Source: Alphaproteobacteria bacterium (GTDB lineage: Bacteria > Pseudomonadota > Alphaproteobacteria > CAISOG01). Taken from it: DNA of 12,145 bases. The position numbers and the translations under genes are program-made. The number at the start of each line of letters is the position of its first letter. Position 1 is the stretch's first letter. The stretch covers positions 1 to 12,145 of the forward strand of contig VEQJ01000014.1 of the NCBI GenBank assembly GCA_018883285.1, written 5' to 3'. Shown here piece after piece: positions 1 to 6,870 of this stretch. The notes under the pieces were generated by a model. The model searched no databases, was not told the origin of the DNA, and saw nothing but the letters and a program-made list of their open reading frames with translations.

Positions 1-368
1 TTTCGGTACTGACCGGCGTGCCGGTGCGGCGCGATGTGGCCATGACGGGGGAGATTACGCTGCGCGGGCGTGTGTTGCCGATTGGGGGTCTAAAAGAAAA
101 GCTGCTGGCGGCATTGCGGGCGGGCATCAAAACCGTGCTGATCCCGCAGGAGAACGAAAAAGATCTTGAGGAGATTCCCGATAACGTCAAAAAAGGCCTG
201 ACCATTATTCCGGTGGCGACCGCCGATCAGGCGTTGGCCATAGCTTTGGCCGAGCCGTTGACGCCCGTCGTTTTCCCTCAGGAAGATGAATTTGCGGTAA
301 AGACTCCTGTTGTTAGTGCTACCAAGCAGTCCGTGGTGGATGGCGCGCAAACCATTCTGCCGCATTAG
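1..368 (+). CDS. lon: Lon protease, C-terminal part (5' end outside window)
   Basis: This is the end of the ATP-dependent protease Lon, which degrades misfolded and short-lived regulatory proteins in the cytoplasm. The open frame enters from the left edge (codons from base 3) and ends at TAG 366-368. It carries the conserved end of the S16 protease domain: [19 protein letters not shown], then [13 protein letters not shown], where the Lys after GGL is the Lys of the Ser/Lys catalytic dyad, then IKTVLIP and EIPDNV. The catalytic Ser lies upstream, outside the window. After the usual end (near ALAIALAE) there is a tail of about 38 residues, longer than in E. coli Lon, with no motif I recognise. 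lon followed by an HU gene is a common proteobacterial order. Apparent in-frame starts inside the fragment are not real starts. Confidence 0.97.
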   Translation, partial: SVLTGVPVRRDVAMTGEITLRGRVLPIGGLKEKLLAALRAGIKTVLIPQENEKDLEEIPDNVKKGLTIIPVATADQALAIALAEPLTPVVFPQEDEFAVKTPVVSATKQSVVDGAQTILPH

Positions 369-448
369 GTAAGGGGGCAGGCACCCGTGAAATAGGCAGA
401 TAGTGCCAATATTATTTGCTTTTCCATAAAAAATCCTGGGCGAAACAT

Positions 449-496
449 CCAAAATGGCTGAGAGCCGCGATTTTTCTAAGGTTTTGGGCTTTTTTT
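449..496 (+). terminator. possible terminator after lon
   Basis: CCAAAA (449-454) can pair with TTTTGG (482-487), and a small GGCT/AGCC hairpin (456-466) lies in the loop. A run of seven T (490-496) follows almost at once. The stem is short and AT-rich and the loop is long, so this is a weak candidate for the end of lon transcription before hup. Confidence 0.3.
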
Positions 497-574
497 GCTT
501 TTGTCACGTCGCCAATCATGGTAAAACCAAGGCAGCCTAGACATTCCGTATGGGCAACCCAACTGTTATCGTTG

Positions 575-580
575 AAAGGG
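575..580 (+). promoter_or_regulatory. ribosome binding site of hup
   Basis: AAAGGG lies 7 bases before the GTG at 588 and supports this non-ATG start. Confidence 0.6.
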
Positions 581-587
581 TAAGATA

Positions 588-863
588 GTGAACAAAAGTG
601 ATCTAATCGCTCAAGTTGCCGAAAAAACCGGTGTTTCCAAAACCGAAACTGGCAAAATTGTTGATTGCGTTCTTGAATGTGTTGAGGGCGCCCTGAAATC
701 AGGTGACGAAGTGCGCCTGATTGGCTTTGGTACTTTTACGGTTGCTGAGCGTGCCGCCAAGGAAGGTCGCAACCCACAAACCGGCGCCAAAATCAATATT
801 CCAGCGTCCAAACTGCCGAAATTTAAGCCCCACACCGCGTTGAAGGATGCCGTGGCCAGCTAA
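588..863 (+). CDS. hupB: HU-type DNA-binding protein
   Basis: Small HU-family histone-like protein of 91 residues, the normal length. It binds and bends DNA non-specifically as a dimer in the nucleoid. The N-terminal helices start MNKSDLIAQVAEKTGVSK. The GFGTF turn is followed by the DNA-binding arm with RNPQTG, whose Pro is the residue that intercalates at kinks. The C-terminal helix ends ALKDAV. The start is GTG at 588, chosen because AAAGGG (575-580) lies 7 bases upstream and the N-terminus matches the family exactly. One oddity: the usual FKPGKALKD or FKAGKALKD segment reads FKPHTALKD here, so the common Gly-Lys pair is His-Thr. It lies 219 bp after lon and has its own terminator, so it is probably transcribed alone. 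The family is certain; the paralogue label (hupB) follows from the lon linkage. Confidence 0.96.
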   Translation: MNKSDLIAQVAEKTGVSKTETGKIVDCVLECVEGALKSGDEVRLIGFGTFTVAERAAKEGRNPQTGAKINIPASKLPKFKPHTALKDAVAS

Positions 864-876
864 AACTTTGATGGTT

Positions 877-918
877 TTGGGGCAATCCGACATGGCATTG
901 GTCATGGGGTTGCCCCAA
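877..918 (+). repeat. inverted repeat downstream of hup
   Basis: TTGGGGCAA (877-885) and TTGCCCCAA (910-918) are a perfect 9-bp inverted repeat around a 24-base loop, extendable by a G·U and two C-G pairs. Only a short T run (921-924) follows. It may protect the 3' end of the hup mRNA or be a weak first terminator before the strong one at 925-963. Confidence 0.45.
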
Positions 919-976
919 CATTTTGGCCAGGGGGGTTGCTAAGGCGACTTCCTTGGCCTTTTTGTTGGTCGGATTG
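883..976. repeat. outer inverted repeat enclosing the terminator
   Basis: CAATCCGAC (883-891) and GTCGGATTG (968-976) are perfect 9-bp complements. They enclose the terminator hairpin and overlap one arm of the 877-918 repeat, so the two foldings compete. Function unknown. Confidence 0.35.
925..963 (+). terminator. strong intrinsic terminator of hup
   Basis: Bases 925-939 pair with 944-958 along 15 consecutive positions (11 Watson-Crick, 4 G·U) around a four-base loop (TAAG, 940-943). TTTTT (959-963) follows directly. This is a classic factor-independent terminator and should separate hup transcription from the tRNA gene 62 bases downstream. Confidence 0.8.
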
Positions 977-1025
977 GCCAACACCCCCCTAGCCTTATGG
1001 ATCGAAATCGGCAATAATCGCGCAT

Positions 1026-1102
1026 GGGTGATTAGCTCAGCTGGTTAGAGCACCTCGTTTACACCGAGGGGGTCGGGGGTTCGAATCCCTCATCACCCAC
1101 CA
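1026..1102 (+). tRNA. tRNA-Val (anticodon TAC)
   Basis: A complete 77-base cloverleaf with an encoded CCA end. The acceptor stem is GGGTGAT (1026-1032) with ATCACCC (1092-1098), discriminator A 1099 and CCA 1100-1102. The D stem is GCTC/GAGC (1035-1038, 1048-1051). The anticodon stem is CCTCG/CGAGG (1053-1057, 1065-1069) with loop TTTACAC, giving anticodon TAC at 1060-1062, which reads GUA and other GUN valine codons. The variable loop has 5 bases. The T stem (1075-1079 with 1087-1091) holds one G·U and a TTCGAAT loop. tRNA-Val(TAC) just after lon–hup is a familiar alphaproteobacterial arrangement. The 3' half overlaps the end of the minus-strand helicase gene. Confidence 0.97.
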
Positions 1103-4100
1103 TGTTCATCCCTTTTACACGGCGTGGCTCGGTGTGAATACTCCTCGGCGATGACTCACTCCCTATCGGCTCAATGCCTCTTTCGGCTAAAGCCTCCAAT
1201 AACTCGGCCACCACGTCCTTCTTGTTTTTCACAAATGTTGAGGCAAAACAACGCCAAAACTGCCAACCAACGCGTTCAAGAATTCTTTGGCGGTGCATGT
1301 CGTCATCCCAACGATCTGCACCATGGTATTGGTCGCCATCACACTCAATAGCTAAACGTGCATCGTTGTGTCCTTCCACAACCATGTCTATGCGGTATTC
1401 CCCAACTTTCACTTGGGGAAGCACTCTATATCCTCTCTCAGTGAGTATATCGTAAACTTCTCGTTCAAAGTCTGACTCACAAAGCTGGCGGAGATTTTCA
1501 ACACGCTTCTCGTCTTGCATGTAAGGTGTAACAAAATGCGAAAGGAGATTGCGCCTTAGTTTATCATTCGGGCTGAGTTGATCCATCTCGATACTTCGCA
1601 CAAGGTACATGCGATCCCTAGCGCGAGAAGCGGCCACGTTAAATCTTTGAGCAATCGAATCTCGTGATTGTGCGTGGGCATCCCCTGGAGATACAACCAT
1701 GCTTAGGAACATGATATCACGCTCCTTCCCTTGAAAGGTACGTGCATCACCACATGCAATCTGGTGCTGCGCAATTTTTTCTGGGCCAAGCTGGTCTTCT
1801 AGCATTTCCCATATTTTGAGCGCTTGCTTGTCTGCTAAAAGAGAGACAACGCCAATAGAGCGTTTCTTCATTGCAGGGTCATCACATATTTTTTTAATCT
1901 CATTGACAATATATTGTGCCTCAGGGCGGTTAATATCGCCTTTACGAAAGCCATCCTCAACCAATACATCAACCAGGGGAGGGTCAAGCCTTTCTGATGA
2001 TTTCGGCAATCGTACAGGTTTCAGTTCGTGGTTATAGAACTCACGTTTTGAATATTCGATGATTGGGCTAACGCATCGAAAATGCTCTTTGAGCATTATA
2101 GACGACTGTGCAAAAACCACCTTGAAAAGGTCATATATAGATCTTTCGGGCGTCATCTGAGCGCGATAATGCTCAACCTGGTTTGCTAGATATCTACTCA
2201 TTAGATTAAGAATCTTTTCTTCCTCAAGCCCGACACCATCTGGGGAAACTTGTTTGTCATCGCCGACAATCAGAACCTTGTCAGCGCGCAGTAGCGCAGG
2301 AAGTGCTGATAGATCGGACTGAGACGCCTCATCAATGATAACCAAATCAAAGCACCCAAAATCTGGTGGTAACGATTCAGAGATTCTCCAATGCGACATA
2401 ATCCAGCAAGGAATGGCAGGATTTGCCCGTGATGCTGCCTTGCGTGCATCCTGCCTGTAGCGAATGGCACGTTTACCAGTACCCTTACCAATCCTCGCAA
2501 TTGCCGTTTGAAAAGCAACGAGAGCCGATCGAATGTCTGGGGTGGCATTCTCAGCCAGCTTTAGCCATGTGCGTTTAGCAACGATTATCTGATAAGTCTG
2601 CGCCAAAGTCGATTCAACATCCTTGCGTTCCCTCGTTAGTTGTCGAAGATCTGATCTTGCGTCGGCAGCCTCAAGAAAAGTTGCCAAACGTTTTAATCGC
2701 CATGCGTTAGCCCAGGTATCGGGAAGCAACGCATCTAACATTTCTGATGGTGCACTGTGGCGGAGGGCATCTGCCCACTTTATGCCTCCAGATTGTTCAA
2801 TTCTATCAGTGATTTCTGAAATATCATCGAAGAAGCTTTTAAGGCTGTGCAATCGCTTAACCTCGCCGACTAACTCAGACCATTGGGATTGCATTTCAAT
2901 ATCTGATATTGATGGATTTCCTAAAACATCGCTTGAAAACTTTTGTAATTTTTGAATAATTTTTCCCTGGTAACCCATTAACATTGCCTGGAATCTTTCT
3001 TTTGAAGACCAGGCGTTTGCCAATCTCTTTCTTAGAATATGGTTGTCGATGTGTCTCTTAAGCTCAGATAAGTCAACTTTGTTAGCAAGTATCAGTTTGT
3101 GTTTTTCCCAAGTAGGAAATAGCCGTTTTGTTTGTTCAACAACCTGACCTTCTATCTTGATATGGCGGCGCACAACATGATAAAGTTCATAATAGTCTTT
3201 GGCTATGATTGCGTTTGAAGAATTGTAAGATGAGAAGATCTCAATGCCTAGCTCTTTCGCAACGGTATTCCAACGCGCAATTAAATCCCTAAAATCACGC
3301 TGCAAATTAATATAAGATAAAACGTGTTGCCAATCCTCTTGTGAGTTAGGTAATGCAGAGACTATTCGTATCTCATCCATTTTCTTTTTTTGGTTTGTTT
3401 TCCCAATAAATCCAGCAAGACCAAAAGCGGACTTTCCTGCCGCCTTGTTTTCTATCGCCTCACAAATCTCGCGATCGATATCAATATCCGTGGGAACTGT
3501 TACGGGTTTTGATAAAAAATCATTGCGTCTTTTGACTGCTTCTTGAAGCTCTTTGCCTAATTCATCAAAAATTCTTAACAAATCATCTGTTCCAGAAGAT
3601 TTCTGATTTAAAAAATCTCGTGCGCTGGATAACCAAGGTGTTTTGCAAGAATTAATCTTATCTTCGAGATCAAACAGCAGATTTATATCGATTCCTAACT
3701 GACACACCTTTTCAAAGGTAACATCATCATCGTCTAATAGTTTTGGTAGATCTCCTGAATTAATTTCTGCTTCTAAACCAGCAAGACGGGACAGATCCTG
3801 ATGGGTTCGAATGAGTTCAATGCTTTGTGGAAACGAGCTAATTTCTGGAAGTTTAACCCCTAAATAATCAATATCTTTTGCAACTGCCTGTCTTGCTTCG
3901 CGCAAACGTGATATGTCGAAATTATTGAATAATGGTTTGTTTTCTATGTTAATTTCATCTTCTAGCCACTCATAGTGACCTTCACCAGCAACCACTTCCT
4001 GCGCGGCCTTAACGGGGGTGTATTCGATCTCATCAATCACAATAGGTTCAAGGTTCTTTTTTGCCCAGTTGCTAATCTTTCTGTCAATTCCAGATAATTG

Positions 4101-5651
4101 TGCGTGCAAAGAATCGATAGTTTGTTCTAAACAGTCTATTTCTTTCTTGTATGTTATGCGGTCTATGGTCTGTATTTCTGATGCGATTTTGCTTATCGCA
4201 TACTCAAATTGCTTCATGCCCTCCTGTTCATTGGTGAGAAGACTAATCGCAAGCGGTCGTATCTCTTCGGGTAATTTATCGCGTAAAACTGCTAGGGCGG
4301 GATCTTTCATGGATGTAACAAGAACCCTCTTCCCTAGTGCAAAATAATGGGAAATTATATTTGCGATAGTATGCGTTTTACCCGTGCCAGGTGGCCCCTG
4401 AACAACAACACCATCATAATGTTCTAGCATTTGTACAATTCGAACCTGCTCATCATTAAATGGCATAGGGAAATACAAATCCTGAACTTTCTGGCCATCA
4501 GATCTACCGTCTACAGCTCCGCTGCCACGGATGACAGATAATCCGCGATACGCTGAAAGCATTATTTCGTCATTATTTGTTGACGGTTCTTTTAAAACTG
4601 CCTTGATAGCTTTGGGCAGGATAAAATCGCTTTCCTCATTTAGCGCAGCCTTAAATCTTTCGAGGTCTTGTACAAATAAGCTTCTGCTTCGAGGCCTGGC
4701 AAGCAAGACCCAGGTATCAGAAATTTTGAGCGAATCGGAAGATTGGGGTAGATTGCGATCGTCAGGTGAGGTTTGGGATGGCCAATAGACAGCTTTTGAA
4801 TCTAATGCGGCCACGGCCGACCTTAAGATACCATCAAAAGTGCCGCTATCAAAGGGTGAAAAAGTTTGTGTGGCTTTTGCCATAAAATCTTTGAACGCTT
4901 TTTCAAGATCAGCCGTTCCGAGATTGTCAGCAGCCGTAAAAATATCTATTTCTAAACGAGGATCGATGTCTCTTGGTCGAATTTCTATAGCCATGGTCAA
5001 TTCGTTTACGTGAATGTCTGCAAGGCGTGTAATAAGGGGATGGCATACTTTAACACCATCCATGTTCCAAACAGCCATTCCAACACCCATTGCTATTTCT
5101 AGCTGTGTGTCGATAAGCGATCCCTCAAGCTGTTGCTTGAGAGAAAATAGTTGGCCATACAATTGAATGGTGCGTCGACGTTTCTTTTCTTCTTCCGACC
5201 ACGCTTCCCATTTGGTGGTGATATATGATTTTAGCTGTCCTTCAACCTCACTTTTTAGAGAAAAATCCTTTAGAAAAATTAGCTCTGCCTGATTTTTGCG
5301 ATCGTTTTTTTCGTTGTCTGCGCTAATAAATCCTTTTTCTATAAGCTTTTCTATTTCCACTGATGATTTTAAGGCGGGTTCTTTGGTCGGACTGTTAGAT
5401 AGATCTACCCATAATGTAAGAAGATCTTGGGTAATTGTTGGCGGATCTGATTCATGCAGGCGTTCAACCCTAATCCAAACTTCATCTTCGTCATTGCTGG
5501 GATTAATATGTACGCCAGGAAGCCCAATGAGGGCGTGTTCATACTCACAGAAAGGATAGCTTCTAGCGTCTGATGCGGGTCTGCCTTTGAGCGCAGCAGA
5601 TGCCTGGGCAAACTCTATAAGGGACTGTAATCTTTGTTTTTCTAATATCAT
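1059..5651 (-). CDS. SF1 helicase–nuclease fusion (Upf1/Dna2-like ATPase with Vsr/DUF559-like C-terminus)
   Basis: A 1530-residue protein of a large helicase-nuclease family; I know no gene name. Residues 1 to about 390 are an N-terminal region with IEIRPRDIDPRLEID. The SF1 core follows: NDEQ (Q-motif-like), Walker A GPPGTGKT (419-426), motif Ia (RVLVTS), Walker B IIDEAS with D1107-E1108, motif III GDDKQ (1130-1134), an Upf1-like EHFRC segment (1189-1193), motif V TFQGKE (1305-1310) and motif VI NVAASRAR (1338-1345). About 650 residues, partly coiled coil (roughly 475-530), lie between motifs Ia and II. The C-terminal nuclease-like domain has D1422 (RIDMVV) and ECDGDQYH (1436-1443), as in DUF559/REase_MTES_1575 proteins. 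All motifs look intact, so it should hydrolyse ATP and cut nucleic acid. A role in phage or plasmid defence is inferred from architecture and from its solitary place beside a tRNA. ATG 5651 has AGGAG (5664-5668) 12 bases upstream. The last 13 residues, VGDEGFEPPTPSV, are antisense tRNA, so the original end was probably lost. Confidence 0.9.
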   Translation of the reverse strand: MILEKQRLQSLIEFAQASAALKGRPASDARSYPFCEYEHALIGLPGVHINPSNDEDEVWIRVERLHESDPPTITQDLLTLWVDLSNSPTKEPALKSSVEIEKLIEKGFISADNEKNDRKNQAELIFLKDFSLKSEVEGQLKSYITTKWEAWSEEEKKRRRTIQLYGQLFSLKQQLEGSLIDTQLEIAMGVGMAVWNMDGVKVCHPLITRLADIHVNELTMAIEIRPRDIDPRLEIDIFTAADNLGTADLEKAFKDFMAKATQTFSPFDSGTFDGILRSAVAALDSKAVYWPSQTSPDDRNLPQSSDSLKISDTWVLLARPRSRSLFVQDLERFKAALNEESDFILPKAIKAVLKEPSTNNDEIMLSAYRGLSVIRGSGAVDGRSDGQKVQDLYFPMPFNDEQVRIVQMLEHYDGVVVQGPPGTGKTHTIANIISHYFALGKRVLVTSMKDPALAVLRDKLPEEIRPLAISLLTNEQEGMKQFEYAISKIASEIQTIDRITYKKEIDCLEQTIDSLHAQLSGIDRKISNWAKKNLEPIVIDEIEYTPVKAAQEVVAGEGHYEWLEDEINIENKPLFNNFDISRLREARQAVAKDIDYLGVKLPEISSFPQSIELIRTHQDLSRLAGLEAEINSGDLPKLLDDDDVTFEKVCQLGIDINLLFDLEDKINSCKTPWLSSARDFLNQKSSGTDDLLRIFDELGKELQEAVKRRNDFLSKPVTVPTDIDIDREICEAIENKAAGKSAFGLAGFIGKTNQKKKMDEIRIVSALPNSQEDWQHVLSYINLQRDFRDLIARWNTVAKELGIEIFSSYNSSNAIIAKDYYELYHVVRRHIKIEGQVVEQTKRLFPTWEKHKLILANKVDLSELKRHIDNHILRKRLANAWSSKERFQAMLMGYQGKIIQKLQKFSSDVLGNPSISDIEMQSQWSELVGEVKRLHSLKSFFDDISEITDRIEQSGGIKWADALRHSAPSEMLDALLPDTWANAWRLKRLATFLEAADARSDLRQLTRERKDVESTLAQTYQIIVAKRTWLKLAENATPDIRSALVAFQTAIARIGKGTGKRAIRYRQDARKAASRANPAIPCWIMSHWRISESLPPDFGCFDLVIIDEASQSDLSALPALLRADKVLIVGDDKQVSPDGVGLEEEKILNLMSRYLANQVEHYRAQMTPERSIYDLFKVVFAQSSIMLKEHFRCVSPIIEYSKREFYNHELKPVRLPKSSERLDPPLVDVLVEDGFRKGDINRPEAQYIVNEIKKICDDPAMKKRSIGVVSLLADKQALKIWEMLEDQLGPEKIAQHQIACGDARTFQGKERDIMFLSMVVSPGDAHAQSRDSIAQRFNVAASRARDRMYLVRSIEMDQLSPNDKLRRNLLSHFVTPYMQDEKRVENLRQLCESDFEREVYDILTERGYRVLPQVKVGEYRIDMVVEGHNDARLAIECDGDQYHGADRWDDDMHRQRILERVGWQFWRCFASTFVKNKKDVVAELLEALAERGIEPIGSESSPRSIHTEPRRVKGMNMVGDEGFEPPTPSV

Positions 5652-5680
5652 ATCGCTTCTTTTCTCCTAAGCTGCGTTTA
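1103..5680. mobile_element. putative tRNA-linked one-gene insertion
   Basis: The stretch between tRNA-Val and the native-looking sequence near 5680 is clearly more AT-rich and uses more A/T-ending codons than lon, hup, lipB, ssb, leuB or rodA. It holds one minus-strand gene and begins exactly at the 3' end of a tRNA gene, a common integration site. No integrase gene and no clear repeat of the tRNA 3' end at the far side are visible, so the mechanism is unknown and the right boundary is only approximate. The call rests on composition and position alone. Confidence 0.4.
5664..5668 (-). promoter_or_regulatory. likely ribosome binding site of the helicase gene
   Basis: On the minus strand AGGAG precedes the ATG at 5651 by 12 bases, a rather long spacing; a purine-rich AAGAAG lies nearer. 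No other good start is visible close by. Confidence 0.4.
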
Positions 5681-6021
5681 AAGCAACCCGTCCTCGCGTT
5701 CTGGTGACAGGCAAAACCCTTGCGGTGCCCGTTGCCCTTTTACCATGCCGCACCATCATCCCTTGTTCAAGCAATCGTTTGCCCCATTCCCGTCACTCTA
5801 CCCCCCCCTTTTTACATGACAGGCCAAGCCAGCTTCCCTTTTGCTGGCAGTGTGCTAAGATTGGGTGCGGCGCAGGGGCGCTTTTCACCATTTTTCTGGC
5901 ATTGGCATGACCGACAAAACCAACCAACCGCATGATGCTTTTTTCTTAGAATGTTAATGGGTGAACTTGGACAGGGTGGGGGAGTGGCACTGGGGCACTG
6001 TTGACTAAAACCCCCTGGCCG
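5669..6021. other. intergenic region between the helicase gene and lipB
   Basis: This spacer separates two divergent genes and should hold both promoters. I see no convincing gene in it. It contains a perfect 6-bp hairpin, GCCAGC (5828-5833) with GCTGGC (5843-5848), with no T run on either side, so it is not an obvious terminator. Pyrimidine-rich and C-rich runs occur around 5800-5815. I found no clear promoter for the helicase. A 16-codon frame at 5907-5957 has no ribosome binding site and was not called. Confidence 0.5.
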
Positions 6022-6050
6022 TTGCCATGCGAGGGGGGCGGCGCTATAAA
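6022..6050 (+). promoter_or_regulatory. candidate lipB promoter (possibly leaderless)
   Basis: TTGCCA (6022-6027) and TATAAA (6045-6050) are spaced by exactly 17 bases, each one mismatch from the sigma-70 consensus (TTGACA, TATAAT). Transcription would start about 6-7 bases after the -10 box, at or next to the ATG at 6057. The only nearby purine run that could act as a ribosome site (6031-6038) lies between the two boxes and would not be in the mRNA. Confidence 0.5.
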
Positions 6051-6056
6051 ACTGAG

Positions 6057-6773
6057 ATGATTCGTTGGCGCTCTTTTCCTGGCTTAGCAGACTACACCGC
6101 AACCATTGCGACGATGGATCAAAAGGTGGAGGCGTTGTTGGCCGCCAGAAAGCGGCGGGAGCAGGCAGTTGATACAGCTGGCGATAGCGCCGATGCGGCC
6201 AGCCGCCAACCGCCGCCACCAATGCCAGACCATAAAATTGATCAGCAAATTTGGCTGTTGGAGCATCCGCCGCTGTACACCGCGGGCAGCAGTGCGAGGC
6301 CAGAGGAGCTGTTGAACCCAGGCGATTTGCCCGTGTACCCAACGGGCAGGGGGGGCAAATACACTTGGCACGGGCCCGGCCAACGGATTGCCTATCTGCT
6401 GTTGGATCTGAAAGAATTGCAGGGGGGGCAACCCGACCTGAAGGCCTTTGTGCGGATGTTGGAGGATTGGCTGATTCGGGCGATAGGCCTGCTGGGGGTA
6501 CAGGGCTATCGCCGTGATGGCCAAATCGGCGTGTGGGTGGATCGGCCAAGCCCGATGGGGGCTATGCAGCCCGCCAAAATTGCCGCTATTGGCGTGCGGG
6601 TGCGGCAATGGATCAGCAGCCATGGCATCGCCCTGAATGTGCATAACAATCTTTTAAGCTATCAGGGCATTATTCCTTGCGGAATTCATGGCGCTGGTGT
6701 TACATCGTTGCATGACTTAGGGGTGATGGTCAGTATGGATGAGGTGGATGGGGCGCTGAAAGCGGCCTGGTAA
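6057..6773 (+). CDS. lipB: octanoyltransferase LipB
   Basis: Lipoyl(octanoyl) transferase. It moves the octanoyl group from acyl carrier protein to the lipoyl domains of 2-oxoacid dehydrogenases and the glycine cleavage H protein, the first step of endogenous lipoate synthesis in the cytoplasm. Seen here: WLLEHPPLYTAG, then GRGGKYTWHGPGQ with H105, the catalytic Lys in AKIAAIGVRV (K174) and the catalytic Cys in GIIPCGI (C208). The length is 239 residues. I place the start at ATG 6057 because MIRWRSFPGLADY matches alphaproteobacterial LipB N-termini; an upstream ATG at 6027 would add ten residues, MRGGRRYKTE, and overlaps the likely -35 box. An extra polar and Pro-rich stretch of about 20 residues (around 35-55: TAGDSADAASRQPPPPMPD) lies before the conserved core. 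It is divergent from the helicase gene and 97 bases before the next gene. Confidence 0.95.
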   Translation: MIRWRSFPGLADYTATIATMDQKVEALLAARKRREQAVDTAGDSADAASRQPPPPMPDHKIDQQIWLLEHPPLYTAGSSARPEELLNPGDLPVYPTGRGGKYTWHGPGQRIAYLLLDLKELQGGQPDLKAFVRMLEDWLIRAIGLLGVQGYRRDGQIGVWVDRPSPMGAMQPAKIAAIGVRVRQWISSHGIALNVHNNLLSYQGIIPCGIHGAGVTSLHDLGVMVSMDEVDGALKAAW

Positions 6774-6780
6774 ATGCCTT

Positions 6781-6830
6781 AGCCGATTGTTATCCCGAAG
6801 GAAAATCTTTATCCGTGCGGTCAATCGGCT
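6781..6830 (+). repeat. inverted repeat after lipB
   Basis: AGCCGATTG (6781-6789) and CAATCGGCT (6822-6830) are a perfect 9-bp inverted repeat around 32 bases, starting 7 bases after the lipB stop. No T run follows, so it is not a classic terminator. It may stabilise the lipB mRNA end or bind a protein. Confidence 0.35.
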
Positions 6831-6870
6831 TAGCGCGAACCCAACCCCGTAGAGCAGGAGCGGTCATCCC

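Noticed and set aside
90..452. Minus-strand frame of 120 codons opposite lon
   Set aside because: Antisense to conserved lon sequence; no family resemblance.
5749..5762. ACCATCATCCCTT resembling the sequence just after the tRNA (ACCATGTTCATCCCTT at 1099-1114), as a possible attachment-site repeat
   Set aside because: Needs a 3-base gap and does not include the tRNA T arm usually repeated at such sites; probably chance.
5828..5848. GCCAGC/GCTGGC hairpin as a terminator
   Set aside because: No T run follows on either strand and no gene ends there.
5907..5957. Small peptide frame of 16 codons (MTDKTNQPHDAFFLEC) before lipB
   Set aside because: No ribosome binding site and no sign of coding; could be looked at again only if conserved.
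5950..5963. ATGGGTGA shared with the 5' end of tRNA-Val (1024-1031), as a possible duplicated end
   Set aside because: Only 8 bases and at the 5' rather than the 3' end of the tRNA.
5812..6549. Long minus-strand frame (245 codons) across the spacer and lipB
   Set aside because: Antisense to clear lipB, with Pro/Ser/Ala-rich low-complexity translation and no ribosome site; a by-product of GC-rich coding sequence.
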